Shown: positions 7,504 through 14,962, counted from the stretch's first letter. The stretch is 32,063 bases of DNA from an uncultured bacterium (GCA_905215555.1 CAJMQU010000052.1:1-32063); one strand, 5' to 3'. Numbers and translations are program-made. Notes: a model not told the origin generated them from the sequence alone.

Positions 7504-8370
7504 ATGAAAAATTGTATGGGAAAGAAATTGTTAGTCTTGGGCGCACTTGTAAGCGTTGTTATGTTTGTGGCCTGTACGGACAGTAAGAAGGAGGCGGTGA
7601 CTTATACCCCCGCAGAGGTTGCAGATGCAGGGCAAGTGATGAAATATTATGATACTTCATTGGCTCTGTTGAGGAATGTAGTGAAAGAGAAAGACGTAAA
7701 TGCCGTTTTGGGTTATATGGAACAGCACTCACAAGTGCAGATGTTTTCGCATATCATGTCTCCTGTCATTTCGCAGAAAGATTCTGCGGCAGTGATGCAG
7801 CCGGGTGATTACTTTGGCGATGATGTACGGCAGAACCTGATGCAGAATTATACCGAACTTTTCCAGTCAAGGGGGCAGTTCTATGCTAATTTTAATAAAT
7901 ACCTGTCTCTGCTGAAAGAGAAGAAGACTGAAGGAATGGCTGATTTGCTGAACGATAACTATGAACTAAGTGTGGAAATGTCTGAGTGCAAACAGAACAT
8001 ATTCGATATTCTGAGTCCTATTGTTGCGCAGGCCCAGCAAGTCTTGCTGGTAGAAAATCCGGTGAAAGAGCAGATCATTGCAATGAAAAAGATGAGCCTG
8101 ACGATGCAGAGTATTATCAACCTTTATGCTCGCAAGCATGTGGCGGACAAAGCTCGTCTGGATCTGAAGATTGTGGAACTGAGATTGCAATTGGATGCAG
8201 CCGAGAAACTGCCTGCTGTGAAAGGGCATGAGGAACAAACGGAGAAATTCAAGGATTTCTTGTCGAAAACTGAAGAGTTTATGAAGATAGTGCAGGATAT
8301 CCGCCAAAAGAATTCGTATGCAGATGAAGATTTCGAGACTATCAGTAGTTATGGATTGAGTATTATATAA
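7504..8370 (+). CDS. Uncharacterised lipoprotein, mostly helical
   Basis: This 288-residue protein has an N-terminal basic stretch and hydrophobic run ending FVAC with Cys24, fitting a lipoprotein signal peptide. The mature part is acidic and helix-rich, with heptad-like runs such as LARKHVADKARLDLKIVELR near residues 205-225, and it has few aromatic or glycine residues. That suggests a helical bundle in the periplasm or on the outer membrane. No enzyme motif is visible and I do not recognise the family. Residues 32-60 (TYTPAEVADAGQVMKYYDTS onward) follow a short polar linker. An alternative start at Met5 would give the same mature protein. The 3' end overlaps the convergent DUF2867 gene by 8 bp. 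Confidence 0.75.
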   Translation: MKNCMGKKLLVLGALVSVVMFVACTDSKKEAVTYTPAEVADAGQVMKYYDTSLALLRNVVKEKDVNAVLGYMEQHSQVQMFSHIMSPVISQKDSAAVMQPGDYFGDDVRQNLMQNYTELFQSRGQFYANFNKYLSLLKEKKTEGMADLLNDNYELSVEMSECKQNIFDILSPIVAQAQQVLLVENPVKEQIIAMKKMSLTMQSIINLYARKHVADKARLDLKIVELRLQLDAAEKLPAVKGHEEQTEKFKDFLSKTEEFMKIVQDIRQKNSYADEDFETISSYGLSII

Positions 8371-8803
8371 TATCTTTTACCACTCGCGGCACAATCATTT
8401 TGTGGAAAGGTTTAATAAAGAAGAAATAAACCTTTCCTAACGCATTGTGATACTGAACTACTGTCGTCACGTCTATCAGGTTGTTTTCTATCTTGGCAAT
8501 GGAAACATAAAACAACAGATGCTTGTCGTCTTTCCTCATGATGGCTTCATTCTCCGTATCTTCTATTATATAGTCTTTTAGATAGTCTTCGTCTTCCGAT
8601 TTCAGAATATCTCCGCCTTCAATGCCGAAAGGTTTCACAAGGATATTCCTGACTTTGTAAAGGAAACTAAGCCATGCCGGGGAACGGGTGAATATCTTCT
8701 TGATTAGTTCTTTAGGAACAATTTGTTCCGCAGGTTTACTGGCTTTGATGACGAATGTATCATGATAATCTGCCGGAAGGAATTTGTCGATAAGCTTTTC
8801 CAT
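8363..8803 (-). CDS. DUF2867 domain-containing protein
   Basis: This 146-residue protein matches DUF2867 along its whole length: YHDTFVIKASKP near the start, then RSPAWLSFLYKVRNILVKPFGI (residues about 40-61), then a beta-rich second half with LLFYVSIAKIENNLIDVTTVVQYHN and the ending FIKPFHKMIVPRVVKDII. The fold is probably SRPBCC/START-like. The function is unknown. There is no signal peptide. The stop codon lies inside the 3' end of the convergent lipoprotein gene. A -7 element lies 40 nt upstream of the ATG. Confidence 0.8.
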   Translation of the reverse strand: MEKLIDKFLPADYHDTFVIKASKPAEQIVPKELIKKIFTRSPAWLSFLYKVRNILVKPFGIEGGDILKSEDEDYLKDYIIEDTENEAIMRKDDKHLLFYVSIAKIENNLIDVTTVVQYHNALGKVYFFFIKPFHKMIVPRVVKDII

Positions 8804-8842
8804 AATCAGAATAGAGGAGATTAGTTAAGATGTTTATTTTTG

Positions 8843-8850
8843 CAAATGTA
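8843..8850 (-). promoter_or_regulatory. -7 promoter element of the DUF2867 gene
   Basis: TACATTTG on the minus strand matches TAnnTTTG, 40 nt upstream of the start codon. No TTTG is found 19 nt further upstream. Confidence 0.45.
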
Positions 8851-8893
8851 GTGTTTCCGGGCGAAATAATCGTGATATTTGGGTAATCAATTA

Positions 8894-8913
8894 ATAAATT
8901 CAATATCTTTGCG
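8894..8913 (+). promoter_or_regulatory. Promoter of the GNAT gene, sharing a 20-mer with another promoter
   Basis: TATCTTTG at 8904-8911 is the -7 element, 26 nt before the GNAT start codon. The surrounding 20 nt (8894-8913) are identical to 10412-10431, the promoter of the TIGR02757 gene. A TTTG lies 22 nt upstream of the element, slightly more than the usual 19. Confidence 0.55.
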
Positions 8914-8936
8914 ATATACCGTAATAATATATTCCC

Positions 8937-9371
8937 ATGATAGTTATCCGAAGATTAGAACAGCTTGAATATGAAAATGCCGTAACACTTTCATTGGAAG
9001 TGTATCTTCAGTGTGGCGAAGAAGATTTTGACGAACAGGGTTTGGAAAGTTTCAAAAGCTTTGTCAATGATAGAGAAGTGGTGAACCGATTGGTTATCTA
9101 CGGTGCGTTCGATGGAGATAATCTTGTGGGAGTGCTGGCAACGAAGAATCTAGGAGAACATATTTCTCTCTTCTTTATTAAAAAAGAATATCATCGGAAA
9201 GGTATAGGGCAGAAACTGTTTGATGCCTCTATTGGAGATGACCCCGTATCCGTAATGACGGTGAACTCATCTTCGTATGCTGTTCCTTTCTACAGGAGTC
9301 TGGGCTTTAGGGAAGTGAAGGAGCCGCAAGTGACGAATGGGTTAAGGTATGTACCGATGAAAAGGGAATAA
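8937..9371 (+). CDS. GNAT-family N-acetyltransferase
   Basis: This 144-residue single-domain acetyltransferase has the acetyl-CoA-binding motif A, ISLFFIKKEYHRKGIGQKLF (residues about 78-97), in which RKGIGQKL is the Q/RxxGxG/A loop. It also has the C-terminal motif B, SSYAVPFYRSLGF. The N-terminal half (MIVIRRLEQLEYENAVTLSL) is the usual substrate-side alpha/beta region. The acceptor is not predictable. It forms a single-gene unit with its own promoter. A REP-like palindrome follows and separates it from the convergent AraC gene. Confidence 0.88.
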   Translation: MIVIRRLEQLEYENAVTLSLEVYLQCGEEDFDEQGLESFKSFVNDREVVNRLVIYGAFDGDNLVGVLATKNLGEHISLFFIKKEYHRKGIGQKLFDASIGDDPVSVMTVNSSSYAVPFYRSLGFREVKEPQVTNGLRYVPMKRE

Positions 9372-9399
9372 AGAAACTTATTTTATTGTCATTTTGTTC

Positions 9400-9476
9400 T
9401 GTCATTCTGAGCTTGTCGAAGGATCTCCTCTCTTCCGCCTATGAGGAGAGATACCTCGACTACACTCAGCATGACA
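9400..9476. repeat. REP-like palindromic element between convergent genes
   Basis: This 77-nt imperfect palindrome starts TGTCATTCTGAG (9400-9411) and ends CTCAGCATGACA (9465-9476); the arms match at 11 of 12 positions. The inner part has CTTGTCGAAGG opposite CCTCGACTACA, and GATCTCCTCTC opposite GAGGAGAGATA around a 10-nt loop. The opening sequence is of the type found dispersed between genes in many Bacteroidetes. Sitting between two convergent stop codons, it probably also ends transcription from both sides. Confidence 0.7.
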
Positions 9477-9481
9477 GACTA

Positions 9482-10342
9482 TTATTCCACCGGAATATAA
9501 ATTTCCGTCAACAAATCCTCCGGTTTTGTTTCGCAAGGATTATTCAGATAACGTTCAGCACTCGCTTCATCTCTCAACGTACACTCCATTTCGGGAAGGA
9601 ACTTTCCGTAAATCGTGTCGTATACACTTTGCAGATGTTCATAAGAACCTTTGTATGTAAACACGGCATAGCGTCCGGCTGGCAATTGCTTGAAGCCGAT
9701 ATCGCTTTTCGGAGTTACGGTTACGGGCAGCACCATGCAAACATCGGTGCGTAATTTATCGGCAGGCGTCACTTTGGGATCATCATGATAGATGCAGTAC
9801 GGAGACATATCGCCCATCGGCAGCTTCTCCTCTTGGATGAACTGGAACAAACGCATCCACGTGCCTCCGTAATCATTCAGTTTATAATCTCCGAACAAGC
9901 GGATATAAATCACATTTCTGACAGGCACTTCTCTTATTTCTTTCTTTAACTCTAAATCGGGTCTGATAATTGCTGGTTTCATAATTACAAAGTTTTTATT
10001 GTTACGATACTCTATAGGCGAAATTCCATAGAACTGTTTGAACACTTTCGACAACGATGACGGTGAAGAATACCCGATGCGGTAAGCGATGTCCGCTATC
10101 GGCAAATCCGAGTAGCGCAACAAGCGGGCGGCGGCTTCAGTTCGTGTCCGGACTATGAACGTCCCGATGGGCTCACCCAGAAATGCTTTCATAATGCGGT
10201 GGAAGTAGAACGGAGAGAAATGAGAAATCTTGGCCAACGATTTCAAATCTATCTCTTCTCCAAGATGGAGGTTGATGTAGTCCACAACTGCATTTACACA
10301 CTTCTGATACTCTTCACGCGTTGTCTTCTTACTATGTTCCAT
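9482..10342 (-). CDS. AraC-type regulator with C-terminal GyrI-like effector domain
   Basis: The 286-residue product has two AraC helix-turn-helix motifs at the N-terminus (residues about 20-110: IDLKSLAKISHFSPFYFHRI and IADIAYRIGYSSPSSLSKVF, ending GISPIEYRN). A GyrI-like ligand-binding domain fills the rest (DLELKKEIREVPVRNVIYIR, DVCMVLPVTV and LPAGRYAVFTYKGSYEHLQ). This is the Rob/SoxS-like layout in which the second domain senses small hydrophobic compounds. I chose the ATG at 10340-10342 because the -7 element at 10368-10375 would place the mRNA start near 10361, too late for the GTG at 10361-10363. The target may be itself or a neighbour such as the divergent TIGR02757 gene. Confidence 0.88.
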   Translation of the reverse strand: MEHSKKTTREEYQKCVNAVVDYINLHLGEEIDLKSLAKISHFSPFYFHRIMKAFLGEPIGTFIVRTRTEAAARLLRYSDLPIADIAYRIGYSSPSSLSKVFKQFYGISPIEYRNNKNFVIMKPAIIRPDLELKKEIREVPVRNVIYIRLFGDYKLNDYGGTWMRLFQFIQEEKLPMGDMSPYCIYHDDPKVTPADKLRTDVCMVLPVTVTPKSDIGFKQLPAGRYAVFTYKGSYEHLQSVYDTIYGKFLPEMECTLRDEASAERYLNNPCETKPEDLLTEIYIPVE

Positions 10343-10367
10343 AGGTTCTTTATTGAATTTCACGATG

Positions 10368-10431
10368 CAAAAATAAGGGGAAATAGAATAGGGGACTTGT
10401 CCAAAGTTGCTATAAATTCAATATCTTTGCG
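10368..10431. promoter_or_regulatory. Divergent promoters of the AraC/GyrI gene (-) and the TIGR02757 gene (+)
   Basis: TATTTTTG on the minus strand (10375-10368) lies 26 nt upstream of the AraC ATG. TATCTTTG on the plus strand (10422-10429) lies 22 nt before the TIGR02757 ATG. The plus-strand element is inside a 20-nt block (10412-10431) identical to the GNAT promoter at 8894-8913. Confidence 0.5.
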
Positions 10432-10450
10432 TCCTCCTGATCTTAAAGAA

Positions 10451-11155
10451 ATGACCAAAGATATAAAAAAGAAACTACAAGAGTGGGCTGCGACCTATCA
10501 TTGTGCCGATTTTATTCAGAATGATCCGGTACAGTTCCCCCATCGCTATACGTTGAAGCAGGATATAGAAATCAGCGGACTGTTGACAGCCATTATGAGT
10601 TTTGGCAACCGCAGGCAGATTCTGAAGAAAGCCGGTGAACTGCATGCGTGCATGGGAGCCTCTCCTTATCAATATGTTCTTTCGCGTCGGTGGGAGATGG
10701 ATTTCCCTGTGGAAGAGCAGCGCAGTTTTTACCGGATGCTTTCGTATACGGACTTCCATTCCTATTTTAAACGCCTGTATATGGCTTATTCAGGTTATGA
10801 CAGTTTGGAAGATGCATTGCAGGTATATCCGGGAAAGCCGATGGAGAAGCTTTGCCGCTTTCTGGAAGTCTCGTTCAAAAGTCCGCAAAAGAAACTGAAT
10901 ATGTTTCTGCGCTGGATGATACGAAAAGGACCGGAAGTCGATTTCGGCATTTGGGAAAGTTTTGATTGCCGGGAATTGATTATTCCCCTGGATACGCATG
11001 TCTGCCGCGTAGCCCGTTTGCTGGAACTGACCGAGACGGAAACTTTTTCTTTGAAGAACGCGCAAAGGATAACTGCCGCATTGGCGGAAGTTTTTCCAAA
11101 TGATCCGTGTTTCGGAGACTTCGCTTTGTTCGGGTATGGGGTAAATAATAAATAG
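10451..11155 (+). CDS. TIGR02757 (DUF2400) family protein, HhH-GPD-like
   Basis: This 234-residue protein belongs to the TIGR02757 family of uncharacterised bacterial proteins. Recognisable stretches are TYHCADFIQNDPVQFPHRYT, KQDIEISGLLTAIMSFGNRRQI, the SPYQYVL region, LNMFLRWMIRKGPEVDFGIW and LIIPLDTHVCRVARLLEL. The last resembles the catalytic-aspartate segment of HhH-GPD DNA glycosylases, so a base-excision or nucleic-acid role is possible but unproven. The ATG at 10451 is chosen because the -7 element ends at 10429 and the family starts at about this point. An in-frame extension back to 10199 would run through the promoter and into the divergent AraC gene. A small hairpin (TTCAAGA at 11163-11169 with TCTTGAA at 11175-11181) follows the stop. 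Confidence 0.85.
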   Translation: MTKDIKKKLQEWAATYHCADFIQNDPVQFPHRYTLKQDIEISGLLTAIMSFGNRRQILKKAGELHACMGASPYQYVLSRRWEMDFPVEEQRSFYRMLSYTDFHSYFKRLYMAYSGYDSLEDALQVYPGKPMEKLCRFLEVSFKSPQKKLNMFLRWMIRKGPEVDFGIWESFDCRELIIPLDTHVCRVARLLELTETETFSLKNAQRITAALAEVFPNDPCFGDFALFGYGVNNK

Positions 11156-11188
11156 TTTTTTGTTCAAGAGTTGGTCTTGAATTTGATA

Positions 11189-11638
11189 TCAGCTGAAAAT
11201 CAGTTTTTTTGTATCATATCCATATTGGGCAGCTGTGTTGAGAAGTTGTTTTTTCACATGTTCCGATAGTTGTTTCTCGCGGCACAATATCCACAGATAC
11301 TTATCGGTACTGCTGCCTACTAATGCATAGTTATAATTCTCTTTATCCAGTTCCAATATGTAATAGTCGGAATAGAACCAGAGAAAAAAGGATACTTTTA
11401 ACTTGCCCGGTTGCTGCGGATCTGGCAATTTGGCACGTCCGGTTGCTTTCTTGCGCAAACCGTTCAGGTAGCCTGCATTTTCCACTTTGATACTTCCGTC
11501 GGACTGCAAAGTATAAGTCGCGGTGACATCTGTCATATCTTTCTCGAAATGATTTTCATAACGGGCAATTTCATGCCATGTACCCATATATCGGGGAATA
11601 TCCACTTCCTTCACGGTATGTTTGGTAATTGTTCTCAT
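11189..11638 (-). CDS. Lipocalin-family protein (Blc-like), no signal peptide
   Basis: This 149-residue lipocalin has the three structurally conserved regions: GTWHEIARYENHFEK near residue 19, the YYILELDKENYNYALVGSS strand pair, and the final arginine region YLWILCREKQLSEHVKKQLL. This is the Blc/apolipoprotein-D-like bacterial subgroup, known to bind fatty acids or lysophospholipids. Escherichia coli Blc is an outer-membrane lipoprotein. Here no signal peptide or lipobox is visible at the ATG (MRTITKHTVKEVDIPRYMGT), so the protein appears cytoplasmic, as in several Bacteroides copies. It is convergent with the TIGR02757 gene and divergent from the AraC gene at 11866. Confidence 0.88.
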   Translation of the reverse strand: MRTITKHTVKEVDIPRYMGTWHEIARYENHFEKDMTDVTATYTLQSDGSIKVENAGYLNGLRKKATGRAKLPDPQQPGKLKVSFFLWFYSDYYILELDKENYNYALVGSSTDKYLWILCREKQLSEHVKKQLLNTAAQYGYDTKKLIFS

Positions 11639-11830
11639 ATCTTTTTAGACTTTGATTTATAACATATCGTATGTCGTGTTTGTTTTCAGTGCTTTACCGG
11701 ATTACCAATCTGTTTCTTGAATATGCTGTTTCTTTCATTGATATTATCAACACTTCTTTTAGCCGCAAGCAGACAGATTTTGCAAACAATGTCCCATTTT
11801 TACTATCTCCCCTAAAATCCTTTGCCTACC

Positions 11831-11861
11831 TTTGCCGCAATAGTCAAATTCCGTATATTTG
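11831..11861 (+). promoter_or_regulatory. Consensus promoter almost touching the AraC start codon
   Basis: TTTG at 11831-11834, 19 nt, then TATATTTG at 11854-11861 is a full match to the Bacteroides consensus. The start codon is at 11866, so a transcript from here would have almost no leader. A second -7 element, TACCTTTG at 11827-11834, overlaps the TTTG box and would give a leader of about 25 nt. Confidence 0.55.
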
Positions 11862-11865
11862 TGTT

Positions 11866-12669
11866 ATGCAAACTTTCCGCATCGTAAAACCTGTTCCTGC
11901 ATTGTCTTTCTATATCCGTTATTACTGGATATTGCGGGATGATGCCGCTATGTCGGTATCAGAACGAACCTTGCCCGTCGGCTGTGTGCAACTGGTGTTT
12001 CATAAAGGCAAACGACTGCTGTGCCTGCAAGAGTTGCAGTTGCAACCGCAATCCTTTATTTGCGGACAAACTTTTGGTTTCTCCGATGTCATGTCCACCG
12101 GAGAGATAGAAATGATAACGGTTGTCTTCCAACCCTATGCGGCAAAAGTCTTTCTGCAGATACCTCTGCATCTTTTCAACGGACAAAATGTTTCCACGGA
12201 TGAAGTGGAAGACAGGGAACTTTCCGATTTATCCCGCCGGATAACGGATACGCCGGATAACGACCTGTGTATCCGGCTGATTGAACAATTCTTTTTCCAT
12301 CGTCTTGCCTCCGGTTTCGAATATAACCTGAAGCGGTTATCAATAGTTTTGGACGAAATCAATCTTCATCCGCAGGTAAACACCTTGCAGCTTTCTGATG
12401 TAGCTTGTCTCAGCACCAAGCAGTTCGGTCGTGTCTTTACCGACTATATCGGTACTACCCCTAAAGAATTTCTTCGCATTGTGCGTATGCAGCGTGCCTT
12501 GTACGTCCTGCAACAAAATCCTGGTTTGCCTTTTGTACAAGTCGCCTATGAATGTGGTTTCTCCGACCAATCGCACATGATTAAGGAGTTTAAACTCTTC
12601 TCCGGTTATACCCCTGCGGAGTACCTCTCTGTGTGCGTCCCTGTTTCCGATTATTTTTCCACTCTCTAA
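11866..12669 (+). CDS. AraC-family regulator with DUF6597-type sensor domain
   Basis: The 267-residue protein has an N-terminal DUF6597-like domain (FRIVKPVPALSFYIRYYWIL, TLPVGCVQLVFHKG, SFICGQTFGFSDV, EMITVVFQPYAAKVFLQIPL) and a C-terminal AraC pair of helix-turn-helix motifs (LQLSDVACLSTKQFGRVFTD and PFVQVAYECGFSDQSHMIKE, ending FSGYTPAEYL). I place the start at the ATG at 11866 because the sensor domain begins there. The open frame upstream to 11671 looks non-coding and contains the promoter. It is followed at 95 nt by the VOC gene, then the monooxygenase-like and MATE genes in the same direction, so it may control them. Confidence 0.88.
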   Translation: MQTFRIVKPVPALSFYIRYYWILRDDAAMSVSERTLPVGCVQLVFHKGKRLLCLQELQLQPQSFICGQTFGFSDVMSTGEIEMITVVFQPYAAKVFLQIPLHLFNGQNVSTDEVEDRELSDLSRRITDTPDNDLCIRLIEQFFFHRLASGFEYNLKRLSIVLDEINLHPQVNTLQLSDVACLSTKQFGRVFTDYIGTTPKEFLRIVRMQRALYVLQQNPGLPFVQVAYECGFSDQSHMIKEFKLFSGYTPAEYLSVCVPVSDYFSTL

Positions 12670-12709
12670 AGATGTCTGTTTTCTTCTATGGAGGTTTCTC
12701 CTCTTGCCT

Positions 12710-12717
12710 TACTTTTG
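12710..12717 (+). promoter_or_regulatory. -7 promoter element of the VOC gene
   Basis: TACTTTTG matches TAnnTTTG and lies 47 nt upstream of the VOC start codon. It suggests the VOC gene can be transcribed separately from the AraC gene. Confidence 0.5.
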
Positions 12718-12764
12718 CCATGTCTTTGCAAAGGCATAGTAATAACCCTAAAAAAGAAACTAAA

Positions 12765-13142
12765 ATGAAAAAGCTGATCGCATTTTTTGAAATTCCCGCT
12801 ACTGACTTTTATCGGGCTGTAGATTTTTATGAAACTGTACTGAACATGAAGCTTTCGGTCTTTGAGTGTGAACAGGAGAAAATGGCTTGCTTCACCGAAG
12901 GCAGTGAGACAGTAGGAGCCATCTCGCAATCTTTTGACCTCCTGCCCGATTTTCTGCCTTCTGAGAAGGGGGTACTTATCCATTTCAATACGGATAATAT
13001 AGCTACTACCCTTGAACGTGTGTTGCAGAAAGGCGGCAAAGTGCTCATTCCCTGCACGAAGATAGAAGCCGATGGCAAAGGCTATTTTGCTGTGTTTGTC
13101 GATTCGGAAGGAAACCGCATCGGCATTTATGCAGACAAGTGA
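12765..13142 (+). CDS. VOC-family protein (glyoxalase/bleomycin-resistance fold)
   Basis: This 125-residue protein has the paired beta-alpha-beta-beta-beta modules of the vicinal oxygen chelate family. The first runs IAFFEIPATDFYRAVDFYETVLNMKL and the second GVLIHFNTDNIATTLERVLQKGGKVLIP, ending YFAVFVDSEGNRIGIYADK. The final DSEGNRIGIY is the usual metal-ligand strand, with a glutamate in place. Members act as lyases, dioxygenases or drug-binding resistance proteins; the substrate is unknown. The ATG at 12765 is preceded by AAAGAAACTAAA and is the start that fits the family. The frame stays open upstream to 12633, but that part overlaps the AraC gene. Confidence 0.88.
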   Translation: MKKLIAFFEIPATDFYRAVDFYETVLNMKLSVFECEQEKMACFTEGSETVGAISQSFDLLPDFLPSEKGVLIHFNTDNIATTLERVLQKGGKVLIPCTKIEADGKGYFAVFVDSEGNRIGIYADK

Positions 13143-13165
13143 ATCAGAGTTCCGACTTTTCTGTT

Positions 13166-13173
13166 TACATTTG
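13166..13173 (+). promoter_or_regulatory. -7 promoter element of the monooxygenase-like gene
   Basis: TACATTTG matches TAnnTTTG and lies 26 nt before the start codon at 13200, in the 57-nt gap after the VOC gene. No -33 box is clear. Confidence 0.45.
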
Positions 13174-13199
13174 CAGCATACTTTTAAAATTATACCGAT

Positions 13200-13475
13200 A
13201 TGATTAGATTGAATGTTTTTATTCAAGTAAGCGAAAGTAACCGTGCTGCGGTGTTGGAAGCTGCAAAAGAGTTGGTAGCATCTTCTTTGAAGGACAAAGG
13301 TTGTATTGCCTATGATGTTTTTGAAAGCGCTAGCCGTAATGATGTCCTGATGATTTGCGAAACATGGCGGGATGCAGAATCGTTGTCTTCCCACGAGAAA
13401 GCGGAACATTTCGTGACGTTGGTCCCCAAAATACAGGGATTGGCTTCCATGAAGCTCGAAAAGTTTGATTTCTGA
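13200..13475 (+). CDS. Antibiotic biosynthesis monooxygenase (ABM) domain protein
   Basis: The 91-residue protein is a single ABM ferredoxin-like domain of the YgiN/quinol-monooxygenase type. It has IRLNVFIQVSESNRAAVLEA at the start, KGCIAYDVFESASRNDVLMI in the middle, the typical CETWRDAESLSSHEKAEHF segment with the conserved tryptophan and histidine, and LASMKLEKFDF at the end. Such proteins work as small dimers on quinones or similar substrates. It sits between the VOC and MATE genes in the same direction. A weak hairpin follows (CAGAGGGTAT at 13482-13491 with ATATCCTCTG at 13505-13514, one mismatch), without a T-run. Confidence 0.87.
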   Translation: MIRLNVFIQVSESNRAAVLEAAKELVASSLKDKGCIAYDVFESASRNDVLMICETWRDAESLSSHEKAEHFVTLVPKIQGLASMKLEKFDF

Positions 13476-13578
13476 TATTAACAGAGGGTATGCTCCACAG
13501 GGGGATATCCTCTGAACTTCTTACTATAGGCTTGGCAAAATGACGGGAAAAGACAGACAGTAATCCGTTCTTATATAT

Positions 13579-14904
13579 ATGAATTTCAGCTATAAGCAAA
13601 TCTGGTTAATTGCGTATCCTATTCTCATCAGCTTGCTGATGGAGCACATGATAAATGTTACGGATACGGCATTCTTAGGTCATGTAGGCGAAGTGGAGTT
13701 GGGAGCATCAGCACTGGCGGGTGTGCTCTATATGGCTATTTATATGCTTGGGTTTGGATTTAGCATTGGAGTTCAGATACTGATAGCACGTAGAAATGGC
13801 GAACAGAAGTATGATGAAATTGGTGGAATATTCATGCAAGGTGCCTTTTTCCTCTTGGCATTAGCCACTGTCATGTTTTTCTTGTGCGACTATATCACAG
13901 CGCATATCCTCGGCCGACTGATTTCTTCCGATCAGGTTTATGCTGCTGTAGCTTCTTATCTGGAGTGGAGAAGATATGGGCTTTTCTTCTCTTTTATCGC
14001 TATTCTGTTTCGCGCTTTCTACATCGGTATTACTGAAACACGCACGCTGACGCTTAACTCTGTTGTGATGGTACTCAGTAACGTTGTTTTCAATTATATT
14101 CTTATATTCGGAAAGTTTGGTTTTCCAGCATTAGGCATTGCGGGGGCGGCTATTGGTTCGTCGCTGGCTGAATTGGTGTCCTTGTTGTTTTACATAGTAT
14201 ATACTTGGCTAAAAGTAGATAAAAAGAAATATGCTTTGTTTCAGCGGTTCGCTTTCCGGTTGTCGGAGTTCAAACGGATTTGGAGTATTTCTTGCTGGAC
14301 GATGCTTCAATCCATACTATTTCCATCGCAATGGTTTCTGTTTTTCATTGCCATAGAGCATTTGGGTGAGCGTTCTCTGGCAATAGCCAATATCATGCGC
14401 AGCATCAACACCTGCTTTTTTATGGTGATTTTTGCATTTGCCGATACGGCCAGTTCTATGGTCAGCAATCTCTTGGGAAGTGGCAAAGATAAAAGCGAAA
14501 TCCGTCTTGCGTGCAGGCGGGCGATAAAGCTGACTTATCTGATTGGAATCCCGTTCTTGCTGTTGTCCGCCTTATTCCCATCCGTCCTGTTGCAGATTTA
14601 TACAAACAATGAGGAACTGGTACAGGCCGCTTTGCCTACTACCTATGTCATGTTGATGGGGTATTTCTTTTCAGCCCCCGGCTTGGTTTTGTTTAATGCG
14701 GTTTCAGGAACAGGAAACACGAATCAATCCATGCGAATCATGCTGATAACGATTGCTGTCTATGTTGTTTATGTCGTCGTCATAGTTATGTACTTCAAGG
14801 TAGATGTGGCCGTAGCTTGGACCAGCGAGTATATTTATGGAGGTATGTTGTTGCTTCTTTCCTATTTCTATTTGAAGAATCGGGATTGGAATAAACGTAT
14901 CTGA
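13579..14904 (+). CDS. MATE-family efflux transporter (first copy)
   Basis: This 441-residue protein has twelve hydrophobic segments in two six-helix halves. It begins YKQIWLIAYPILISLLMEHM and NVTDTAFLGHVG, the conserved MATE helix 1-2 region, and continues with LGFGFSIGVQILIARRNGE. In the second half SMVSNLLGSGKDK and GLVLFNAVSGTGNTNQSM mark helices 7-8 and 10. MATE proteins export drugs and metabolites using Na+ or H+ gradients. The N-terminal part is closely similar to the second MATE gene at 23123, so the two are paralogues. It follows the ABM gene after 103 nt and may share control with the AraC cluster. Confidence 0.93.
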   Translation: MNFSYKQIWLIAYPILISLLMEHMINVTDTAFLGHVGEVELGASALAGVLYMAIYMLGFGFSIGVQILIARRNGEQKYDEIGGIFMQGAFFLLALATVMFFLCDYITAHILGRLISSDQVYAAVASYLEWRRYGLFFSFIAILFRAFYIGITETRTLTLNSVVMVLSNVVFNYILIFGKFGFPALGIAGAAIGSSLAELVSLLFYIVYTWLKVDKKKYALFQRFAFRLSEFKRIWSISCWTMLQSILFPSQWFLFFIAIEHLGERSLAIANIMRSINTCFFMVIFAFADTASSMVSNLLGSGKDKSEIRLACRRAIKLTYLIGIPFLLLSALFPSVLLQIYTNNEELVQAALPTTYVMLMGYFFSAPGLVLFNAVSGTGNTNQSMRIMLITIAVYVVYVVVIVMYFKVDVAVAWTSEYIYGGMLLLLSYFYLKNRDWNKRI

Positions 14905-14962
14905 TAGTTATAGAAAAAAAACTTGAAACTACCCCAAGCATTCGGGAGGAGGATACAGAAAG

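Noticed and set aside
10199..10450. Upstream in-frame extension of the TIGR02757 gene
   Set aside because: It lies in the divergent AraC gene and spans both promoters; the family begins at about the ATG at 10451.
11671..11865. Upstream in-frame extension of the AraC gene
   Set aside because: It contains the promoter elements and does not look like protein; the sensor domain begins just after 11866.
12666..13409. 247-codon open frame on the minus strand opposite the VOC and ABM genes
   Set aside because: It is long, but it runs across two well supported genes and their promoters on the other strand, is cysteine- and histidine-rich without pattern, and matches nothing I know.
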